From: Lonsdalea iberica
GTDB taxonomy: Bacteria > Pseudomonadota > Gammaproteobacteria > Enterobacterales > Enterobacteriaceae
DNA length: 64,000 bases
Direction of reading: 5' to 3'
Assembly: GCF_002111585.1 (NCBI RefSeq)
Contig: NZ_LUTP01000015.1
Span: 1-64,000, forward strand
Under the pieces are notes generated by a model. The model was given only the letters and a program-made list of their open reading frames with translations, was not told the origin of the DNA and made no database searches. Below are positions 33,552 to 44,437 of the stretch, one piece after another. How positions within the stretch are numbered: the stretch's first letter is position 1; each line of letters opens with the position of its first letter. The position numbers and the translations under genes were made by a program.

Positions 33552-34733
33552 TCAATCTCCAGACGAACGGATGATGGCGCGAGAGCTGGCGCAGACGGCC
33601 AGCAACAACATAACGATCACGCCCAGCGCCAGCGACAGGCTGCTGACCTGGGCGACAAATCCTAACAGCGTCGGACCAAGCAGAGAACCGGCATAGCCCA
33701 TCGTGGTAATGGATGCGAGAGCCAGATGCGGCGGCATCATCGTCTGATTACCGGCGGTAGTAAACAGGATGGGCACGACGTTGGCCGCGCCAAGACCGAC
33801 TAACGCAAAGCCGCCGATGGCGGTGAAGGGATTATCGATGGTAATCGTCATCAGCAGTCCCGCCGCGGCGCATAGGCTTCCGCCGGCGATGACGGCAAAG
33901 CGGCCAAGACGGTTGACCACCCGATCGCCATAGAGCCGCCCCAGCGTCATCGTAATGGAAAAGGCGGCGAAGCCGATACCCGCCTGACGCGCATCGATGC
34001 CGCGAAATGCAGTCAGATACAGCGCGCCCCAGTCCAGAACGGCGCCCTCAGTCAGAAACATGATGAAGCACAGAATGCCGATGAACAGCACCCATCCTCG
34101 AGGTATCGCCAGTAAAGGCCCCCCGCCGGCCCGCGACGTGGCGCGCACCATATGGCGCTGGGACCAGAACAGCGGGAGCCAGATCAGTAACGCCATCGCC
34201 ACTGTCGCCAGCAAGGGCGACAGTCCTAGCCACAGCAGCAGGCTGATGCAGCCAGCGCCGACGATCCCGCCAACGCTATAAAAGCCGTGAAAGCTGGACA
34301 TCAGGGCCCGTTGACAGGCGCGCTCCACCTCAACGGCCTGGACGTTGATGGCGACATCCATCAATCCCAGCATCGCGCCCAGCAAAGCCAGCATCAGCGC
34401 CATCACCGGAAACGTTTCAGGCAAAGTTAATATCGGCAGCAGCACGCACAGCGCCGTGCCGGAGGCGAAAATGACCCGTCGGCAGCTAAACCGGGCCGTC
34501 AGAAACCCGGCCATCGGCATGGAGATGAGCGAGCCGATGCCGATGCACAATAGCAGCACGCCGAGCGTGGCGTCGTTGATATCCAGCCGATGCTTGGTAT
34601 AAGGCACTAGCGGCGCCCAACAGGATATGGCCGTGCCGGAGATCAAAAAACCAATTCGTGTGGCGACCTGAACGGCTTTATCCGCCAGGGGAGAATCGAG
34701 GGAACAGGGCTTGGTGCCGACGGTTGAATGCAT
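33552..34733 (-). CDS. MFS transporter upstream of rcsD
   Basis: This 393-residue protein has 12 hydrophobic segments and MFS features such as FLTARFSCRRVIF after segment 2 (the loop-2 motif region) and a conserved LLGAMLGLMDVAINVQAVEVERA in segment 4. It resembles the YbjJ/fucose-permease-like branch of the superfamily; the substrate is unknown. Its stop codon overlaps a possible TTG start of rcsD and lies only five bases before the ATG, so MFS-rcsD-rcsB look like one operon. In E. coli no transporter lies there. The ATG at 34733 has no obvious ribosome-binding site. Confidence 0.85.
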   Translation of the reverse strand: MHSTVGTKPCSLDSPLADKAVQVATRIGFLISGTAISCWAPLVPYTKHRLDINDATLGVLLLCIGIGSLISMPMAGFLTARFSCRRVIFASGTALCVLLPILTLPETFPVMALMLALLGAMLGLMDVAINVQAVEVERACQRALMSSFHGFYSVGGIVGAGCISLLLWLGLSPLLATVAMALLIWLPLFWSQRHMVRATSRAGGGPLLAIPRGWVLFIGILCFIMFLTEGAVLDWGALYLTAFRGIDARQAGIGFAAFSITMTLGRLYGDRVVNRLGRFAVIAGGSLCAAAGLLMTITIDNPFTAIGGFALVGLGAANVVPILFTTAGNQTMMPPHLALASITTMGYAGSLLGPTLLGFVAQVSSLSLALGVIVMLLLAVCASSRAIIRSSGD

Positions 34734-35014
34734 GAGAGACAGAGACCGCGTCTGGAATCAGAAATATGGGTTACTTTTACCATAACTCGGGCCTTTTATC
34801 GAAAGGGGATCTGCTTTTCCTCTCTGATATGTCGTCTTTTTCAGGTGGCGATTACGCGCCTAAATAGGTTCAACGGCAGCCTGCCTCAGGGGGACGTTAG
34901 GGCGATAAAAACGGGCGAGCAGCAGACAATCTTCGTCCAAAAGGCTCCCGGCGTTTTTTTTCCAGAACTGCCCCCGTATAATCCCACACTTTCAGTTAGG
35001 ATACCGGGGGCGAC

Positions 35015-36340
35015 GTGAAGCAACTTTCAGGCCTGTTGCAGCGTATGGAACGGGCGCTCGGAGCGCCGTTGCCAGATAAGGCGGGCTTTCGCACTTTCAC
35101 GCTGTCGGCGGAAAGAAGGGAAGATGCAGAACTGACGGCCTGGCTGGCCGCTCAGACGTTGTATCCGCAGTTTTACTGGCAGCACCGGCGAGATCCGGAA
35201 GAGGCCGCTGCATGCGGCGCTGTCTGTACCTTTGCTTCCGCCTCTGAAGCTGAAGCCTTTCTGCAACGCGAGGATCTCGATGATGACGTGCGGCTGTGGG
35301 GGTTGAACGCTTTCGGTTACCCCACCTTGGCTCAGGCGGAGCCTCTCGACGGCTATCTGTTTTTACCGCGGATTACGCTGTTGCGTCAGAGCGAACGCAT
35401 CGTGCTGCGTGTCAATCTTTTCAGCGCCGTCTCGTTGCGTCAGGATGCTGACAACGCGTTGAAGGCGCTGCGTCAGTTGTCAATGGCGCATCCGTTGCCG
35501 CCGTTAGCGGCGACCGTCAAACTCACGGCGCACCATCCCGAAAAACAGCCATGGACCGATCTTATCGCGCAGGCGTTGGCGGAGATTGAGGCCGGAGCTT
35601 TGCAAAAGGTGGTCTTGGCGAGGACGACCCGGTTGACGCTGGATCGTCCGCTGGCGGCAGCTGCCCTGATGGCGGCCAGCCGCGCGATCAATCATGACTG
35701 CTACCACTTCATGCTGGTTTTCACGCCGCAACGCGCCTTCCTGGGCTCCAGCCCCGAGCGACTCTACCGCCGTGAGGGAAATCGTCTGGAGACCGAAGCG
35801 TTGGCCGGCACCGTCGCCAACGATCTCGACGATCGGCGTGCCGACGAGCTGGCGCAGTGGCTCATGCAGGACGCCAAAAATCAGAACGAGAACCAGCTGG
35901 TGGTAGACGATATCCGCCAGCGTTTATCTCAGGCCGCGACGGCGTTGGAAGTCATGCCGCTGGAAACCATCCGTTTGCGTAAGGTGCAACATCTGCGCCG
36001 ATCGATCCGCGCGGAACTGCACGAAGCTAAAGATCGTGCTTGTTTGCAGCTGTTACAGCCGACGGCGGCGGTGGCGGGGCTGCCTCGCGCCGCCGCCCGA
36101 GACTATCTCGCGTGCTACGAACCGTTCGATCGCGGCTGGTACGCCGGATCGGCCGGTTACCTGTCACGTCAGATATCGGAGTTCTGCGTTTCCCTGCGTT
36201 CGGCGGATGTCGAAGGGGATCGCCTGACGTTATATGCCGGCGCGGGAATTGTCGCCGGTTCGGATCCACAGCAAGAGTGGCAGGAGCTGGATACCAAGGC
36301 GGCGGGCCTCAAATCGCTGCTGGACAGCGACATGTCATAG
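35015..36340 (+). CDS. menF: Isochorismate synthase MenF
   Basis: MenF converts chorismate to isochorismate, the first step to menaquinone. The 441-residue protein has the chorismate-binding domain in its C-terminal half: KVVLARTTRL with the catalytic Lys, GSSPERLYRR, ETEALAGTVAN, and the final YAGAGIVAGSDPQQEWQE metal-binding helix. It starts at GTG 35015 (MKQLSGLLQRMERALGAP), after a G-rich stretch CCGGGGGCGAC. It begins the men operon and is divergent from the MFS gene. Confidence 0.96.
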   Translation: MKQLSGLLQRMERALGAPLPDKAGFRTFTLSAERREDAELTAWLAAQTLYPQFYWQHRRDPEEAAACGAVCTFASASEAEAFLQREDLDDDVRLWGLNAFGYPTLAQAEPLDGYLFLPRITLLRQSERIVLRVNLFSAVSLRQDADNALKALRQLSMAHPLPPLAATVKLTAHHPEKQPWTDLIAQALAEIEAGALQKVVLARTTRLTLDRPLAAAALMAASRAINHDCYHFMLVFTPQRAFLGSSPERLYRREGNRLETEALAGTVANDLDDRRADELAQWLMQDAKNQNENQLVVDDIRQRLSQAATALEVMPLETIRLRKVQHLRRSIRAELHEAKDRACLQLLQPTAAVAGLPRAAARDYLACYEPFDRGWYAGSAGYLSRQISEFCVSLRSADVEGDRLTLYAGAGIVAGSDPQQEWQELDTKAAGLKSLLDSDMS

Positions 36341-36403
36341 TTTTGTTTTATGTTTGTTGTGCCTGCTAAGGGTTTACATCAAAGTTGTCGACATAAAACA
36401 AAA
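36341..36403 (+). promoter_or_regulatory. 13-bp perfect inverted repeat in the menF-menD gap
   Basis: TTTTGTTTTATGT (36341-36353), starting at the base after the menF stop, is exactly complementary to ACATAAAACAAAA (36391-36403), with a 37-base loop. TATAAT follows at 36404-36409. It is the only large gap in an operon otherwise held together by overlaps. It may be an operator, an mRNA hairpin or a partial terminator. Confidence 0.55.
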
Positions 36404-36447
36404 TATAATTATTGCTACAACCCGCAACCAGAGTTGTTGAGTCGACC

Positions 36448-38130
36448 ATGTCCACGAATGTATTTAATCGCCGCTGGGCGACAGTTCTGCTGGAAACGCT
36501 AACCCGGCATGGCGTATGCCATGTCTGCATCGCGCCCGGCTCCCGCTCGACGCCGCTCACGCTCGCCGCGGCGGAGCACCCGGCGCTCACCTGCCATACC
36601 CACTTCGATGAACGCGGACTCGGGCATCTGGCGTTGGGGCTGGCAAAGTCCTCCAGACAGGCGGTTGCGGTGATCGTGACGTCGGGAACGGCGGCGGCGA
36701 ACCTGTATCCGGCGATCATTGAAGCCGGTCTGACCGGCGAAAAACTGGTGGTGCTGACGGCCGATCGTCCGCCGGAGCTCATCGACTGCGGCGCAAATCA
36801 GGCTATTCGCCAACCCGGTATGTTCGCCTCTCACCCTACACTTACGCTGGCGCTTCCCCGGCCGACCCCGGATATCTCAGCTCGCTGGCTGGTCTCCGCC
36901 GTTGACGATGTGGTCGGACGCTTGACACATGGCGCGCTGCATATCAATTGTCCGTTCGCCGAGCCGTTGTACGGCGCGGATGATCCTGAGGCGTATCAAT
37001 CCTGGTTGCAGACGTTGGGCTCATGGTGGCGTGAATCATCGCCGTGGCTGCTGACGGATCAATCTGCATCGCGCAGCGAGGCGCAGCCCGACTGGTCGGC
37101 ATGGCGTCAAAAACGCGGCGTGGTCATCGCCGGTCGCGTACCGGCCGAGAGCGGGGAGGCCATCGCTCGATGGGCTGAACAACTGGGCTGGCCATTGCTT
37201 GGCGACGTGCTCTCCCAAACCGGTCAGCCATTGCCCCACGCGGATCTGTGGCTGGCGCATCCCGAGGCTGGTGGCCTGCTGCAGGCCGAGATTGTCATCC
37301 AGTTCGGCGCCGGTTTGACTGGTAAGCGGCTCTTGCAGTGGCAGGCGGCCATTCAGCCGCAGGCGTATTGGCTGGTAGACCCGCTGCCCGGCCGTCTGGA
37401 CCCGGCCCAACATCGCGGGCGTCGGTTGGTTGCGTCTATCGCCGACTGGCTCATCGCGCATCCTCCAGAGCCTGAAGCTACCCAACCGTGGGCTGCTGAA
37501 TTGTCCGCGTGCGTTGACCGCATTGGCGCGCAGGTGGATGCCCGACTGGCGGTCGGATTTGGCGAAGCGCAGCTGGCTCACCGGCTGCCCGTGCTGTTGC
37601 CTAAAGAAGGGCAGCTTTTTCTGGGCAACAGTCTGACGATCCGCCTGGTGGATGCGTTGGCCCGGTTGCCTGCGGGCTATCCGGTGTACGCCAATCGCGG
37701 CGCCAGCGGCATCGACGGTCTGGTGTCCACGCTGGCCGGCGTGCAGCGCGCTAACGCGCGTCCCATGCTGGCGGTGATTGGCGATCTGTCCGCGCTCTAT
37801 GACGTCAATGCGCTCGCGCTTCTGCGTCAACCTCCCGCGCCGTTGGTACTGATCGTGGTGAATAATAACGGCGGCCAGATTTTCTCTTTGTTGCCGACGC
37901 CCGAGCAGGCGCGCGAAACATTCTATTGTATGCCGCAGCAGGTGGAGTTTAGCCACGCCGCCGCGCTGTTCGGCCTGCGTTTCGTCCGTGCGACGAACTG
38001 GCGCAAAGTGGTTGATGCCGCATCCGATGGGTTTAAGCAGCCGGGGACGACGCTGTTGGAAGTGGCGGTGTCGCCGAAAGCCGGGGCGGAGTGCCTGCAA
38101 CGGCTGTTGTCCGAGGTCGCCACATGGTGA
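36448..38130 (+). CDS. menD: MenD, SEPHCHC synthase
   Basis: MenD is a thiamine diphosphate enzyme that joins 2-oxoglutarate and isochorismate. The 560-residue protein has the N-terminal pyrimidine domain with [19 protein letters not shown], the catalytic Glu region [15 protein letters not shown], and the C-terminal ThDP-Mg motif beginning [12 protein letters not shown] with [13 protein letters not shown] take the ATG at 36448 ([16 protein letters not shown]); the frame is open to 36412. The Shine-Dalgarno is weak. The gene overlaps menH by seven bases. Confidence 0.97.
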   Translation: MSTNVFNRRWATVLLETLTRHGVCHVCIAPGSRSTPLTLAAAEHPALTCHTHFDERGLGHLALGLAKSSRQAVAVIVTSGTAAANLYPAIIEAGLTGEKLVVLTADRPPELIDCGANQAIRQPGMFASHPTLTLALPRPTPDISARWLVSAVDDVVGRLTHGALHINCPFAEPLYGADDPEAYQSWLQTLGSWWRESSPWLLTDQSASRSEAQPDWSAWRQKRGVVIAGRVPAESGEAIARWAEQLGWPLLGDVLSQTGQPLPHADLWLAHPEAGGLLQAEIVIQFGAGLTGKRLLQWQAAIQPQAYWLVDPLPGRLDPAQHRGRRLVASIADWLIAHPPEPEATQPWAAELSACVDRIGAQVDARLAVGFGEAQLAHRLPVLLPKEGQLFLGNSLTIRLVDALARLPAGYPVYANRGASGIDGLVSTLAGVQRANARPMLAVIGDLSALYDVNALALLRQPPAPLVLIVVNNNGGQIFSLLPTPEQARETFYCMPQQVEFSHAAALFGLRFVRATNWRKVVDAASDGFKQPGTTLLEVAVSPKAGAECLQRLLSEVATW

Positions 38131-38900
38131 TGCGCGCGCGCTGCCTTCCACAAGGCGAGCCGGGGCTGCCGTGGCTGGTGTTACTCCACGGTCTGCTCGG
38201 CAGCGGCGAAGACTGGCTCCCCATCCTTCCTTTCCTCAACGATCGCCCTGTGTTGCTGGTCGATCTGCCGGGCCACGGTGACGCCCGTCATCAGTCCGCC
38301 GAGGGATTCGACGATGTCAGCCATCAGCTCACTGCACTGCTGGCGGAGAAGGGCATCCGCGACTACTGGCTGCTGGGCTATTCGCTCGGTGGTCGTATCG
38401 CCATGTTCCATGCCTGTCACGGCGAGACCTCGGGGCTACGTGGTTTGCTGGTGGAAGGCGGGCATCCTGGCCTGGCTGCGGCGGGTGAGCGTGAGGCGCG
38501 GGCGCTGCATGATGCCCGCTGGGCGCGCCGTTTTAGGGAGGAGCCGCTGGCACAGGCGTTGGCGGACTGGTATCAACAGCCCGTCTTCGCGGACCTGACC
38601 ACCGCGCAGCGGCAGGCGTTGATACAGCGGCGCAGCAATAACGACGGCGAGGCGGTAGCCAGAATGCTGATCGCGACTTCGTTGGCGCGTCAGCCGAACC
38701 TTACCGCGCCGCTGCAACAACTGTCGGTGCCGTTTGGCTATTTGTGCGGCGAGCGCGACATCAAGTTTCAGACGCTAGCGCGGCAGGCTGCTTTGCCGCT
38801 GCTGAGCGTGGCCGACTGCGGCCATAATGCCCATCAGGCGAATCCGGCCGGCTATGCGGCGCGGATCCGTTCATTGATTTCCCATCCCGTAAAGGAATAA
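38124..38900 (+). CDS. menH: MenH, SHCHC synthase
   Basis: MenH removes pyruvate from SEPHCHC. The 258-residue alpha/beta hydrolase shows [13 protein letters not shown], the nucleophile elbow GYSLGG with the catalytic Ser, and the late His in [13 protein letters not shown]. Two starts overlap the menD stop, ATG 38124 and ATG 38130; GAGG (38113-38116) is seven bases before the first, so I prefer it. menB starts six bases after the stop. Confidence 0.95.
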   Translation: MVMRARCLPQGEPGLPWLVLLHGLLGSGEDWLPILPFLNDRPVLLVDLPGHGDARHQSAEGFDDVSHQLTALLAEKGIRDYWLLGYSLGGRIAMFHACHGETSGLRGLLVEGGHPGLAAAGEREARALHDARWARRFREEPLAQALADWYQQPVFADLTTAQRQALIQRRSNNDGEAVARMLIATSLARQPNLTAPLQQLSVPFGYLCGERDIKFQTLARQAALPLLSVADCGHNAHQANPAGYAARIRSLISHPVKE

Positions 38901-38905
38901 ACCCT

Positions 38906-39763
38906 ATGCTGTATCCGAATGAAGACCTGCTGTACGCCCCCACCGAATGGCACGATTGCAGCGGTGATTTTGTCGATATTCTTTACCACAAGTCGGCTGA
39001 CGGCATTGCCAAAATCACCATCAACCGTCCCCAGGTACGTAACGCCTTTCGCCCGCTGACGGTCAAGGAGATGCTTCAGGCGCTGGATAACGCGCGCCAT
39101 GATGACGGCATCGGCGTGATCATCCTGACGGGCGCAGGCGACAAGGCGTTCTGCTCCGGCGGCGACCAAAAAGTCCGCGGCGACTACGGCGGCTATCAGG
39201 ACGACAGCGGCGTACACCACCTGAACGTGCTCGACTTCCAGCGTCAGATCCGTACCTGTCCGAAACCGGTGATCGCGATGGTGGCGGGTTACTCCATCGG
39301 CGGCGGCCATGTGCTGCATATGATGTGCGACCTGACCGTGGCGGCGGAAAATGCCATCTTCGGTCAGACCGGTCCGCGTGTCGGCTCCTTCGACGGCGGC
39401 TGGGGCGCTTCTTACATGGCGCGCATCGTCGGTCAGAAAAAAGCGCGGGAAATTTGGTTCCTGTGCCGCCAGTACGACGCGCAGCAGGCGCTGGATATGG
39501 GGTTGGTTAACACCGTCGTCCCGCTGGCAGATCTGGAAAAAGAGACGGTGCGCTGGTGCCGCGAAATGTTGCAAAACAGCCCAATGGCGCTGCGTTGCCT
39601 GAAAGCGGCGCTCAACGCCGACTGCGACGGCCAGGCGGGATTGCAGGAACTGGCGGGCAACGCCACCATGCTGTTCTACATGACCGACGAAGGGCAGGAA
39701 GGGCGCAACGCCTTCAATGAAAAACGCCAGCCTGACTTCAGCAAGTTCCGGCGGAATCCGTAA
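38906..39763 (+). CDS. menB: MenB, 1,4-dihydroxy-2-naphthoyl-CoA synthase
   Basis: MenB closes the naphthoquinone ring. The 285-residue crotonase-fold protein is nearly identical to the E. coli protein: [17 protein letters not shown], the oxyanion-hole segment [38 protein letters not shown], and the C-terminal helix with [12 protein letters not shown] ribosome-binding site AAGGA precedes the ATG. Its stop overlaps the menC start by one base (TAATG). Confidence 0.99.
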   Translation: MLYPNEDLLYAPTEWHDCSGDFVDILYHKSADGIAKITINRPQVRNAFRPLTVKEMLQALDNARHDDGIGVIILTGAGDKAFCSGGDQKVRGDYGGYQDDSGVHHLNVLDFQRQIRTCPKPVIAMVAGYSIGGGHVLHMMCDLTVAAENAIFGQTGPRVGSFDGGWGASYMARIVGQKKAREIWFLCRQYDAQQALDMGLVNTVVPLADLEKETVRWCREMLQNSPMALRCLKAALNADCDGQAGLQELAGNATMLFYMTDEGQEGRNAFNEKRQPDFSKFRRNP

Positions 39764-40731
39764 TGCGCCGGGCGAGGCTCTACCGTTACAGCGTTCCTAT
39801 GGACGCCGGGGTGGTGCTGCGCAATCAGCGGCTCAAAACCCGCGATGGTCTGATCGTACAGCTGTGCGACGGCGAACGCGTGGGGTGGGGCGAGATCGCC
39901 CCCCTGCCGCAGTTCAGCGTTGAAACGCTGGGCGACGCGGAGACGGTCGTCCGTGAGTCATTGCGGCGCTGGGTGAACGGTGATGCGCTTGAGGAAACCG
40001 GCGTGCCGTCGGTCGACTTCGGCCTCAGCTTCGCCGACGCGGAGCTCTCCGGTTTGCTGCCACAGGACGCCGACTACCGTAAAGCGCCGCTGTGCAGCGG
40101 CGATCCGGATGAGCTGTTCGCGATGTTGCAGGGGCTGCCGAATCCGGTGGCGAAAGTGAAGGTCGGGCTGTACGAAGCCGTGCGGGACGGCATGATCGTC
40201 AACCTGTTGCTGGATGCTCTGCCGCAGCTCTCCCTGCGTCTGGACGCCAACCGCAGCTGGACGCGGGCCAAAGCCGATGGTTTTGCGCGCTACGTCGATC
40301 CGGCGGTGCGATCCCGCATCGCTTTTCTGGAAGAACCGTGCAAAACCCGCGAGGAATCGCGGGCCTTCGCGCGTGATACCGGTATCGCTATCGCCTGGGA
40401 CGAGAGTGTGCGTGAGCCGGACTTCCGCGTGGAATCCGAGCCGGGGGTGAGCGCCATCATCATCAAACCGACGCTGGTCGGCAGCCTGAGTCGCTGTCGA
40501 CAACTGGTCGCAGAGACGCATCGGGCAGGTCTGACGGCCGTAATCAGCTCCAGCATTGAATCGAGTCTTGGCCTGACGCAGCTGGCGCGACTGGCGCATT
40601 GGCTAACGCCAGAGGCAATCCCCGGCTTGGATACGCTGGATTTGATGCAGGCGCAGGTATTAAGGGCATGGCCGGACAGCCCGTTGCCGCAGCTCCACGC
40701 TGAACAGTTGGACGAACTATGGCGGTCATAG
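39763..40731 (+). CDS. menC: MenC, o-succinylbenzoate synthase
   Basis: MenC is an enolase-superfamily dehydratase that makes o-succinylbenzoate. The 322-residue protein shows the catalytic K-x-K in VAKVKVG, metal ligands in LRLDANRSW and FLEEPC, a further acidic ligand in IAWDES, and the second-side Lys in [10 protein letters not shown]. The start overlaps the menB stop and the end overlaps menE by 13 bases, so translation is tightly coupled. Confidence 0.97.
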   Translation: MRRARLYRYSVPMDAGVVLRNQRLKTRDGLIVQLCDGERVGWGEIAPLPQFSVETLGDAETVVRESLRRWVNGDALEETGVPSVDFGLSFADAELSGLLPQDADYRKAPLCSGDPDELFAMLQGLPNPVAKVKVGLYEAVRDGMIVNLLLDALPQLSLRLDANRSWTRAKADGFARYVDPAVRSRIAFLEEPCKTREESRAFARDTGIAIAWDESVREPDFRVESEPGVSAIIIKPTLVGSLSRCRQLVAETHRAGLTAVISSSIESSLGLTQLARLAHWLTPEAIPGLDTLDLMQAQVLRAWPDSPLPQLHAEQLDELWRS

Positions 40732-42098
40732 CCGACTGGCCGTGGCGGCACTGGGCGCGGCGGCAGCCGCACGCGACGGCGTTCATCCGCGACGATGAAG
40801 GCTGGAGCTGGTGCAAGTTGGCCAATGAAGTCGACGCGCGCGCTAACGTGTTTATTCGTCAGGGCGTCACGGAGGGGAGCGGTGTGGCGCTGCGCGGGCG
40901 TAATAGCGGCGAGATGCTGCTGAGCTATCTTGCGTTGCTACAGTGCGGCGTGCGTTTGCTGCCGCTCAATCCGCAACTGCCCGTCACGCAGACGGATGTG
41001 CTGTTGCCCTCGCTGGATATCCGCTTCGGTCTGTGTTTCAGCGAGACGCCTTGGCCTGATACGATCGTCCCCCTCTCTACCGGGAGCGACGAAGCCGTGG
41101 GGTCTCAACCGCATACCGCATGGGAACAGGGGCGGCTGGCGACGATGACGCTGACTTCCGGCTCCAGCGGCCTGCCAAAAGCGGCGGTGCATACTTTCGC
41201 CGCGCATCTGGCGAGCGCGGAGGGCGTCTGCGGACTCATGCCTTACACGCAGGGTGACAGCTGGCTGCTTTCATTACCGCTGTTTCACGTTTCCGGGCAG
41301 GGCATCGTTTGGCGCTGGCTGGCGGCGGGCGCGACGCTGGTGGTGCGGCCGGGTCGTCCTTTGGATGTGGCGTTGCGGGGTTGTACGCATGCCTCGCTGG
41401 TGCCCACGCAGCTGTGGCGGCTGCTATCGCAGGGAGACGTGCCGACCTCGCTGACCTCAGTACTGCTGGGTGGGGCGATGATCCCGCTGACGTTGACGCA
41501 ACAGGCCGAAACGGTCGGCATTCGCTGCTGGTGCGGATACGGACTGACGGAGTTGGCTTCCACCGTGTGCGCCAAGCGCGCGGACGGACGCCCCGGCGTC
41601 GGTATGCCGCTCGCCGGACGGCATATCAAAGCTGTGGATGAGGAAATTTGGCTGCGCGGCAATAGCCTGGCGGCCGGATACTGGCGCGACGGCGCGCTGA
41701 ACCCGTTAACCGACGATCAGGGCTGGTTTCATACGCGCGATCGCGGCTGCTGGGACGGCAGTGAGTGGCGCATTATGGGGCGGTTGGATAATCAATTTTT
41801 CAGCGGGGGGGAAGGCGTTCAGCCGGAAGATGTGGAAGCGGTTTTACTGCAACATCCGGCGGTCGAGTTTGCCTGTGTCGTGCCGGTGGATGACGTGGAG
41901 TTTGGGCAGCGCCCGGTTGTGGTGGTGGAAACGGCGGGGGAGTGCGATCTGACGAAGCTTCGCGACTGGCTCGCTCCGCAGCTGGCGGGATATCAGCGTC
42001 CCGTGGCGTTCTATCATTTGCCCGGGACACTGAAAAACGGCGGGATAAAAATTTCCCGTCAGCAGGTCGCAGCCTGGGTACGGCAGCAGCGCGGCTGA
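40719..42098 (+). CDS. menE: MenE, o-succinylbenzoate-CoA ligase
   Basis: MenE activates o-succinylbenzoate with ATP and CoA. The 459-residue ANL-family protein has the P-loop-like [17 protein letters not shown] (about residues 144-160), the adenine region [12 protein letters not shown], the hinge [24 protein letters not shown], and the catalytic Lys in [13 protein letters not shown] near the C-terminus. It starts inside menC. It is the last gene of the men operon and converges on katA. Confidence 0.96.
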   Translation: MAVIADWPWRHWARRQPHATAFIRDDEGWSWCKLANEVDARANVFIRQGVTEGSGVALRGRNSGEMLLSYLALLQCGVRLLPLNPQLPVTQTDVLLPSLDIRFGLCFSETPWPDTIVPLSTGSDEAVGSQPHTAWEQGRLATMTLTSGSSGLPKAAVHTFAAHLASAEGVCGLMPYTQGDSWLLSLPLFHVSGQGIVWRWLAAGATLVVRPGRPLDVALRGCTHASLVPTQLWRLLSQGDVPTSLTSVLLGGAMIPLTLTQQAETVGIRCWCGYGLTELASTVCAKRADGRPGVGMPLAGRHIKAVDEEIWLRGNSLAAGYWRDGALNPLTDDQGWFHTRDRGCWDGSEWRIMGRLDNQFFSGGEGVQPEDVEAVLLQHPAVEFACVVPVDDVEFGQRPVVVVETAGECDLTKLRDWLAPQLAGYQRPVAFYHLPGTLKNGGIKISRQQVAAWVRQQRG

Positions 42099-42151
42099 CT
42101 CACCTGCGAGCGGAGTGTCCGTGAAAGACAATACCGTCCGCAGGCGGGAAA

Positions 42152-43591
42152 TTAGCGTCCCAACGCTTTGGCGACGCCCTCGCCGTAGGCCGGATCAACC
42201 AGGTTGAACAGCGCGATCTGACGGTCCTGGATAAATTCAGGCACCTGAGACAGCTCGCCGGCGATTCGCTGGAACATCCGCTGATGCTCTTCTTCGCTCA
42301 GCAGCTGGAACAGTGCGCGCGGCTGGCTGAAGTAATCATCGTCTTCGCGGTGGTTCCAGTGGTCGGCGGCGCCTTCCAGCGACAGTGGCGGCTCGCTGAA
42401 ATCAGGCTGTTCCTGGAATACATTGAAGCTGTTCGGCTCATACGTTGCGCCGTTTCCGCTATTGCCGTCCACGCGCATCGCGCCGTCGCGGTGATAGCTA
42501 TGGAATGGGCAGCGCGGTTTGTTGACCGGGATCTGGTGGTGGTTAACACCCAGACGGTAACGCTCGGCATCGCCGTATGAGAACAGACGGCCTTGCAGCA
42601 TTCTGTCCGGAGAGAAGCTGACGCCAGGGACGACGTTCGCCGGGCTGAAGGCGGACTGTTCTACTTCGGCAAAGTAGTTTTCCGGGTTGCGATTCAGTTC
42701 GAAATAACCGACATCGATCAGCGGATAGTCGCCGTGCGGCCAGACTTTAGTCAGGTCGAACGGGTTGTACGGCACCTGGGAGGCCTCCGCTTCCGGCATG
42801 ATCTGCACTTGCAGGTTCCAGCGCGGGAAGTCGCCGCGGTCGATGGCGTCGAACAGATCGCGCTGAGAGCTTTCACGATCTTTACCGATCAGCTGTTCCG
42901 CTTCGTCGTCCATCAGGTTTTCGATGCCCTGCTGGCAACGGAAGTGGAATTTCACCCAGAAACGTTCGTTATCGGCGTTGATAAAGCTGTAGGTGTGACT
43001 ACCAAAACCGTGGATGTGGCGGTAGGATTTCGGCAGGCCGCGGTCACTGAAGTCGATAGTCAACTGGTGCAGCGCTTCCGGCAACTGAGAGAAGAAGTCC
43101 CACTTGTAGACCGGGTTACGCAGGTTAGTGCGCGGGTCGCGTTTTACCACGTGGTTCAGGTCCGGGAATTTCAGCGGGTCGCGCAGGTAGAAGACCGGCG
43201 TGTTGTTACCGACCAGATCCCAGTTCCCTTCTTCGGTGTAGAATTTCATGGCGAAACCACGAATATCGCGCTCAGCGTCGGCGCCGCCACGTTCGCCCGC
43301 GACGGTGGAGAAACGCAGGAACATGTCCGTCTGTTTACCGACTTCGGAGAAGATTTTAGCGCGAGTGTAGCGGGTGATGTCGTGGGTGACGGTGAAAGTA
43401 CCGTAAGCGCCGGAGCCTTTAGCGTGCATACGTCGCTCAGGGATCACTTCACGGTCAAAATGAGCCAGCTTTTCCAGGAACCAGACGTCCTGCAGCAGCA
43501 TAGGGCCTCGGGGACCCGCGGTCATTACGTTGTTATTGCTGACGACCGGCGCGCCGGAGGCGGTGGTCAGCTTTTGTTTTTCATTGCTCAT
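42152..43591 (-). CDS. katA: Monofunctional heme catalase KatA
   Basis: KatA decomposes hydrogen peroxide. The 479-residue protein is the small-subunit clade: distal His56 ([15 protein letters not shown]), the catalytic Asn in [16 protein letters not shown], the [21 protein letters not shown] block, and the heme-ligand Tyr339 in [15 protein letters not shown]. coli lacks this type (it has KatG and KatE). Here it lies between the men operon and yfaZ. An inverted repeat AAATGCGA-ATTTG-TCGCATTT lies about 100 bases upstream of the ATG (43693-43713) and may be an operator. Confidence 0.97.
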   Translation of the reverse strand: MSNEKQKLTTASGAPVVSNNNVMTAGPRGPMLLQDVWFLEKLAHFDREVIPERRMHAKGSGAYGTFTVTHDITRYTRAKIFSEVGKQTDMFLRFSTVAGERGGADAERDIRGFAMKFYTEEGNWDLVGNNTPVFYLRDPLKFPDLNHVVKRDPRTNLRNPVYKWDFFSQLPEALHQLTIDFSDRGLPKSYRHIHGFGSHTYSFINADNERFWVKFHFRCQQGIENLMDDEAEQLIGKDRESSQRDLFDAIDRGDFPRWNLQVQIMPEAEASQVPYNPFDLTKVWPHGDYPLIDVGYFELNRNPENYFAEVEQSAFSPANVVPGVSFSPDRMLQGRLFSYGDAERYRLGVNHHQIPVNKPRCPFHSYHRDGAMRVDGNSGNGATYEPNSFNVFQEQPDFSEPPLSLEGAADHWNHREDDDYFSQPRALFQLLSEEEHQRMFQRIAGELSQVPEFIQDRQIALFNLVDPAYGEGVAKALGR

Positions 43592-43692
43592 GTTTACTTC
43601 CTTACGGTTTGACTCGACTGATGAGAACTATCAGCCAGAGCAGTTAAATAGGCAAATCGGTGGCGCTTATCATTGGTATCGCCAGCACTGAA

Positions 43693-43713
43693 AAATGCGA
43701 ATTTGTCGCATTT
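43693..43713. promoter_or_regulatory. 8-bp inverted repeat in the katA-yfaZ divergent region
   Basis: AAATGCGA and TCGCATTT flank ATTTG, 100 bases before katA and 155 before yfaZ. It could be an operator for either gene; no regulator can be named. Confidence 0.35.
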
Positions 43714-43867
43714 CCCCAGATGAAACCCGTATTTTTAGCCCTATTCTGGCTCCCACCGCCGCGAACATGACGTAGAATCATTCCGTTTTTACAACGTCTA
43801 TAAGGACTGCGTGCCAGACGTTAGGCACGGGTCGATATAACTACACTCCGATTTAAGGACGATAACG

Positions 43868-44407
43868 ATGAAAAAATTGATGACTGCGTGCCTGGGCAGC
43901 CTTTTGCTGGCCTCGGCGGGCGCTCAAGCTGTCGGCATTTCGGCGGAAGCGGGAAATGACTATGTCGGCGGCGGCGCCAGCATTGGCTTACCCTTCCCGG
44001 GGTTGTCCGCCAACGCGGGTTGGGGTCACGATAATGACAACAACAACGATGCCTACACTCTTGGGGTGGACTACGGCTTCGGCCTGGGCCGCGCGTCCGT
44101 CAAAGCGGGCGTCAAAGGTGTTTATCTGCAACCCGATCATGGCGACGACGGCTATGGCTTGGCCGTAGGCGGTGGCGTACAGTTCCCGCTGACTTCGTCT
44201 TTCTCGCTGTTCGGGGAAGGCTACTACTCACCGGATGCGTTCACTAGTCATCTGGATCGGTACGTTGAAGCGAAAGGCGGCGTGCGCTGGCAACCGCTGC
44301 GTCCGCTCTCCGTGGACGTAGGCTACCGCTACATTACGATGGGCTCGTCCAACGACGATCGCAGAATTGCCGACGGTTTCTATCTGGGCGCGGGGCTAAG
44401 CTTCTAA
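43868..44407 (+). CDS. yfaZ: YfaZ family outer-membrane protein
   Basis: This 179-residue protein has a signal peptide ending AQA (residues 19-21) and then alternating beta-strand-like segments rich in Gly and aromatic residues, ending in Phe (GAGLSF), as is usual for outer-membrane barrels. Repeated patterns such as YTLGVDYGFGLGRASVKAGVKGVYL and VDVGYRYITMGSSN support a barrel of roughly eight strands. AAGGA precedes the ATG. Next to yfaY as in E. coli. The function is unknown. Confidence 0.9.
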   Translation: MKKLMTACLGSLLLASAGAQAVGISAEAGNDYVGGGASIGLPFPGLSANAGWGHDNDNNNDAYTLGVDYGFGLGRASVKAGVKGVYLQPDHGDDGYGLAVGGGVQFPLTSSFSLFGEGYYSPDAFTSHLDRYVEAKGGVRWQPLRPLSVDVGYRYITMGSSNDDRRIADGFYLGAGLSF

Positions 44408-44419
44408 CGCCTGCCACAG

Positions 44420-44437
44420 GGCGCGGTTTTCCGCGCC
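44420..44437 (+). terminator. Hairpin after yfaZ
   Basis: GGCGCGG (44420-44426) and CCGCGCC (44431-44437) pair around TTTT, followed only by TTCG. A weak intrinsic terminator. Confidence 0.55.

Noticed and set aside
37036-38151. 371-codon minus-strand frame
   Set aside because: Antisense to menD and rich in Arg/Gln/His, typical of a shadow in GC-rich DNA.
42593-43612. 339-codon plus-strand frame
   Set aside because: Antisense to katA; composition is that of a reversed reading.
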